From Pseudomonadota bacterium (GTDB lineage Bacteria; Desulfobacterota; GWC2-55-46; JADFVP01): DNA of 14,267 nt. The DNA lies in contig JADFVP010000072.1 in NCBI GenBank assembly GCA_015222595.1, forward strand, positions 1 through 14,267, written 5' to 3'. Below are positions 13,139 to 14,267 of this stretch, one piece after another; within the stretch, counting starts at the first letter, position 1; each line of letters starts with the position of its first letter. Both the position numbers and the translations under genes were made by a program. The notes under the pieces are model-generated. The model did no database searches. It saw only the letters and a program-made list of their open reading frames with translations, and had not been told where the DNA came from.

Positions 13139-14065
13139 TCATTTGGTCGCGTGCCTCTTTATCATCAGCTTGGCGATGCCGAGCACCACGAATGTTATCA
13201 CAAAGAGCAGAAGACCGAGTTCCACGAGGCTCGAAAGATAGAGCGAGTGGTCTGCTTCCGTGAACTCGTTGGCGAGCGTTGCGGAGATAGATGTCGCTGG
13301 GTCCAGGAGCGAGAGCGATATATTGGGAGAGTTACCTATCATAAAGGTAACGGCCATGGTCTCTCCGAGCGCGCGCCCGAGCCCCAGGATTACAGCCCCG
13401 ATAATACCGGATCTCGAAAAGGGCAGCACGACCTTTCGGATGACCTCCCACTTTGTGGCCCCGACGCCGTAGCCCGACTCCTTCAGTATCGGCGGGACCA
13501 TTTCAAAGATGTCACGAGACACGGAAGAGATGAAGGGTATTATCATTATGGCGAGTATAAACCCGGCAGGCAGCATGCCTATGCCGAGCGGAGCGCCGTC
13601 GAAGAGCGGAATAAAGCCGAGGTACTCTGTCAAGAACGGCTCTACGTAGTCGCTAAGTATCGGGGAGAGGATAAAGAGCCCCCACATGCCGTAGATGATA
13701 GACGGTATGGAGGCAAGAAGCTCTATGGCAACCCCAATGGGCCCCTTCAGCCGCTTCGGAGCCATCTCGGTAAGAAAGATAGCAATGCCCAAGCTTATGG
13801 GCAGCGCGATAACGAGTGCTATTAAAGAGGTGACGACCGTACCGTAGATAGCGGGCAGCGCGCCGAACTCAAGGGCCACCGGATCCCACGAAGAGGACGT
13901 AATAAAGCCGAAGCCGAACTTCTGTATCGAGGGCAGCGACTCCTTGAAGAGCACCAGCACGATAAGGGCCATGAGGCACATGACAAAGAGGGCGAAGAAG
14001 TAACTTACGCCCTTAAATATCCTGTCGCCGGTGTTGCCTGCGTTCTCTGTAGTCTCTGTGGACAT
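13139..14065 (-). CDS. pstC: Phosphate ABC transporter permease PstC
   Basis: PstC is the second permease of the Pst importer. I choose the ATG at 14063-14065 (308 residues, MSTETTENAGNTGDRIFKG). The longer frame to 14179 adds 38 residues that are not family-like and would run through a terminator-like hairpin. The N-terminal cytoplasmic stretch leads to a first membrane segment at about 20-40. A loop with SSSWDP (57-62) follows, then the transport domain starting at GTVVTSLIAL (75-84). IPSIIYGMWG (120-129) is a conserved PstC motif. The EAA loop is ESGYGVGATKWEVIRKV (196-212), followed by GLGRALGETMAV (228-239). The ribosome site is weak (AAGAAG only). No pstS is in the window, unless it lies beyond 14267. 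Confidence 0.94.
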   Translation of the reverse strand: MSTETTENAGNTGDRIFKGVSYFFALFVMCLMALIVLVLFKESLPSIQKFGFGFITSSSWDPVALEFGALPAIYGTVVTSLIALVIALPISLGIAIFLTEMAPKRLKGPIGVAIELLASIPSIIYGMWGLFILSPILSDYVEPFLTEYLGFIPLFDGAPLGIGMLPAGFILAIMIIPFISSVSRDIFEMVPPILKESGYGVGATKWEVIRKVVLPFSRSGIIGAVILGLGRALGETMAVTFMIGNSPNISLSLLDPATSISATLANEFTEADHSLYLSSLVELGLLLFVITFVVLGIAKLMIKRHATK

Positions 14066-14117
14066 GCCTGTTCTTCTTAAGTAGTTGTCGGCTAAATAGA
14101 CGGTGCGAAAAAATAGG

Positions 14118-14150
14118 CGTAAGGTTCGTGAAGTATTCACGAACCTTACG
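14118..14150 (-). terminator. Terminator-like hairpin upstream of pstC
   Basis: CGTAAGGTTCGTGAA (14118-14132) and TTCACGAACCTTACG (14136-14150) are perfect 15-base inverted arms around GTA. On the minus strand the stem is followed, after about 5 bases, by a run of six T (14107-14112 region). On the plus strand no T run follows, so it acts in the pst direction. It sits 52 bases before the pstC start. Confidence 0.8.
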
Positions 14151-14218
14151 GAAAAAAACTTATCAGTCTCCCGGCACAAAAGCCAGAAGAGTATTAACTC
14201 TGTAACTTCAGCCCCGTT

Positions 14219-14266
14219 TTACTTCCAGACAGGCGCGCCGGAGCACTTAATCGTCTCAGCCCAGGT
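14219..14266 (-). CDS. Possible C-terminal end of an unidentified protein
   Basis: On the minus strand one frame is open from the window edge to TAA at 14219-14221, giving 15 residues, TWAETIKCSGAPVWK. The codons end mostly in G or C, like the neighbouring genes. A terminator-like hairpin follows 69 bases after the stop, which fits the end of a gene. A pstS gene would be expected here, but this tail is too short to identify and does not obviously match PstS. A second frame (stop at 14194-14196) is also open, so this call is weak. Confidence 0.25.
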   Translation of the reverse strand, partial: TWAETIKCSGAPVWK

Positions 14267-14267
14267 C

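Noticed and set aside
14066..14179. Upstream extension of pstC to an ATG at 14179
   Set aside because: The added 38 residues would be encoded by the perfect inverted repeat and do not resemble PstC; the ATG at 14065 gives the usual length.
1..14267. A defence, mobile or otherwise wholly novel system
   Set aside because: All sizeable coding regions belong to well-known metabolic or transport families; no transposase, integrase, direct terminal repeats, CRISPR repeats or unusual composition was seen.

Overview
This window holds core metabolism. It encodes consecutive TCA-cycle steps between fumarate and 2-oxoglutarate, then, on the opposite strand, a monoheme cytochrome c and most of a phosphate-uptake (pst) operon. 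The gene set (ferredoxin-dependent KorDABC, SucCD, an anchor-less type-E succinate/fumarate reductase, a small periplasmic cytochrome c) suggests an anaerobic or chemolithotrophic Gram-negative bacterium of roughly 50-55% GC. It uses ATA isoleucine codons often. A Desulfobacterota- or Nitrospirota-like lineage is my best guess, from gene content only and with low confidence. I saw no tRNA, rRNA, CRISPR array, insertion sequence or phage gene.

Plus strand, 1-9928. The window opens in the last 89 codons of a fumarate-reductase-type flavoprotein, closed by a terminator (378-415). A recognisable sigma70-type promoter (665-692) precedes sucC and sucD. A 232-base gap leads to korD-korA-korB-korC, closed by a strong terminator (6056-6098). 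A second flavoprotein gene (frdA/sdhA, apparent CTG start at 6196), an iron-sulfur subunit (frdB/sdhB) and an HdrB-like CCG subunit (sdhE type) follow. Together they form a type-E succinate:quinone or fumarate reductase without membrane anchor. A perfect 22-bp inverted repeat (9971-10020) separates this unit from the convergent minus-strand genes.

Minus strand, 14267-10071, in transcription order: a possible 15-codon tail of an unidentified gene, a terminator-like hairpin, pstC, pstA, pstB (overlapping pstA by 4 bases), phoU, a 300-base gap, and a cytochrome c.

Functionally, FrdABE, SucCD and KorDABC catalyse fumarate <-> succinate <-> succinyl-CoA <-> 2-oxoglutarate + CoA. With low-potential ferredoxin and reduced quinone this is the central stretch of the reductive TCA cycle; the same enzymes can run oxidatively, and the sequence does not fix the direction. 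ATP-citrate lyase is not in the window. I found no wholly new system. The observations most worth checking are the CTG start of frdA, the extra cysteine at cluster 3 of FrdB, the degenerate tandem repeats between frdA and frdB, and the terminator-like hairpin directly upstream of pstC.
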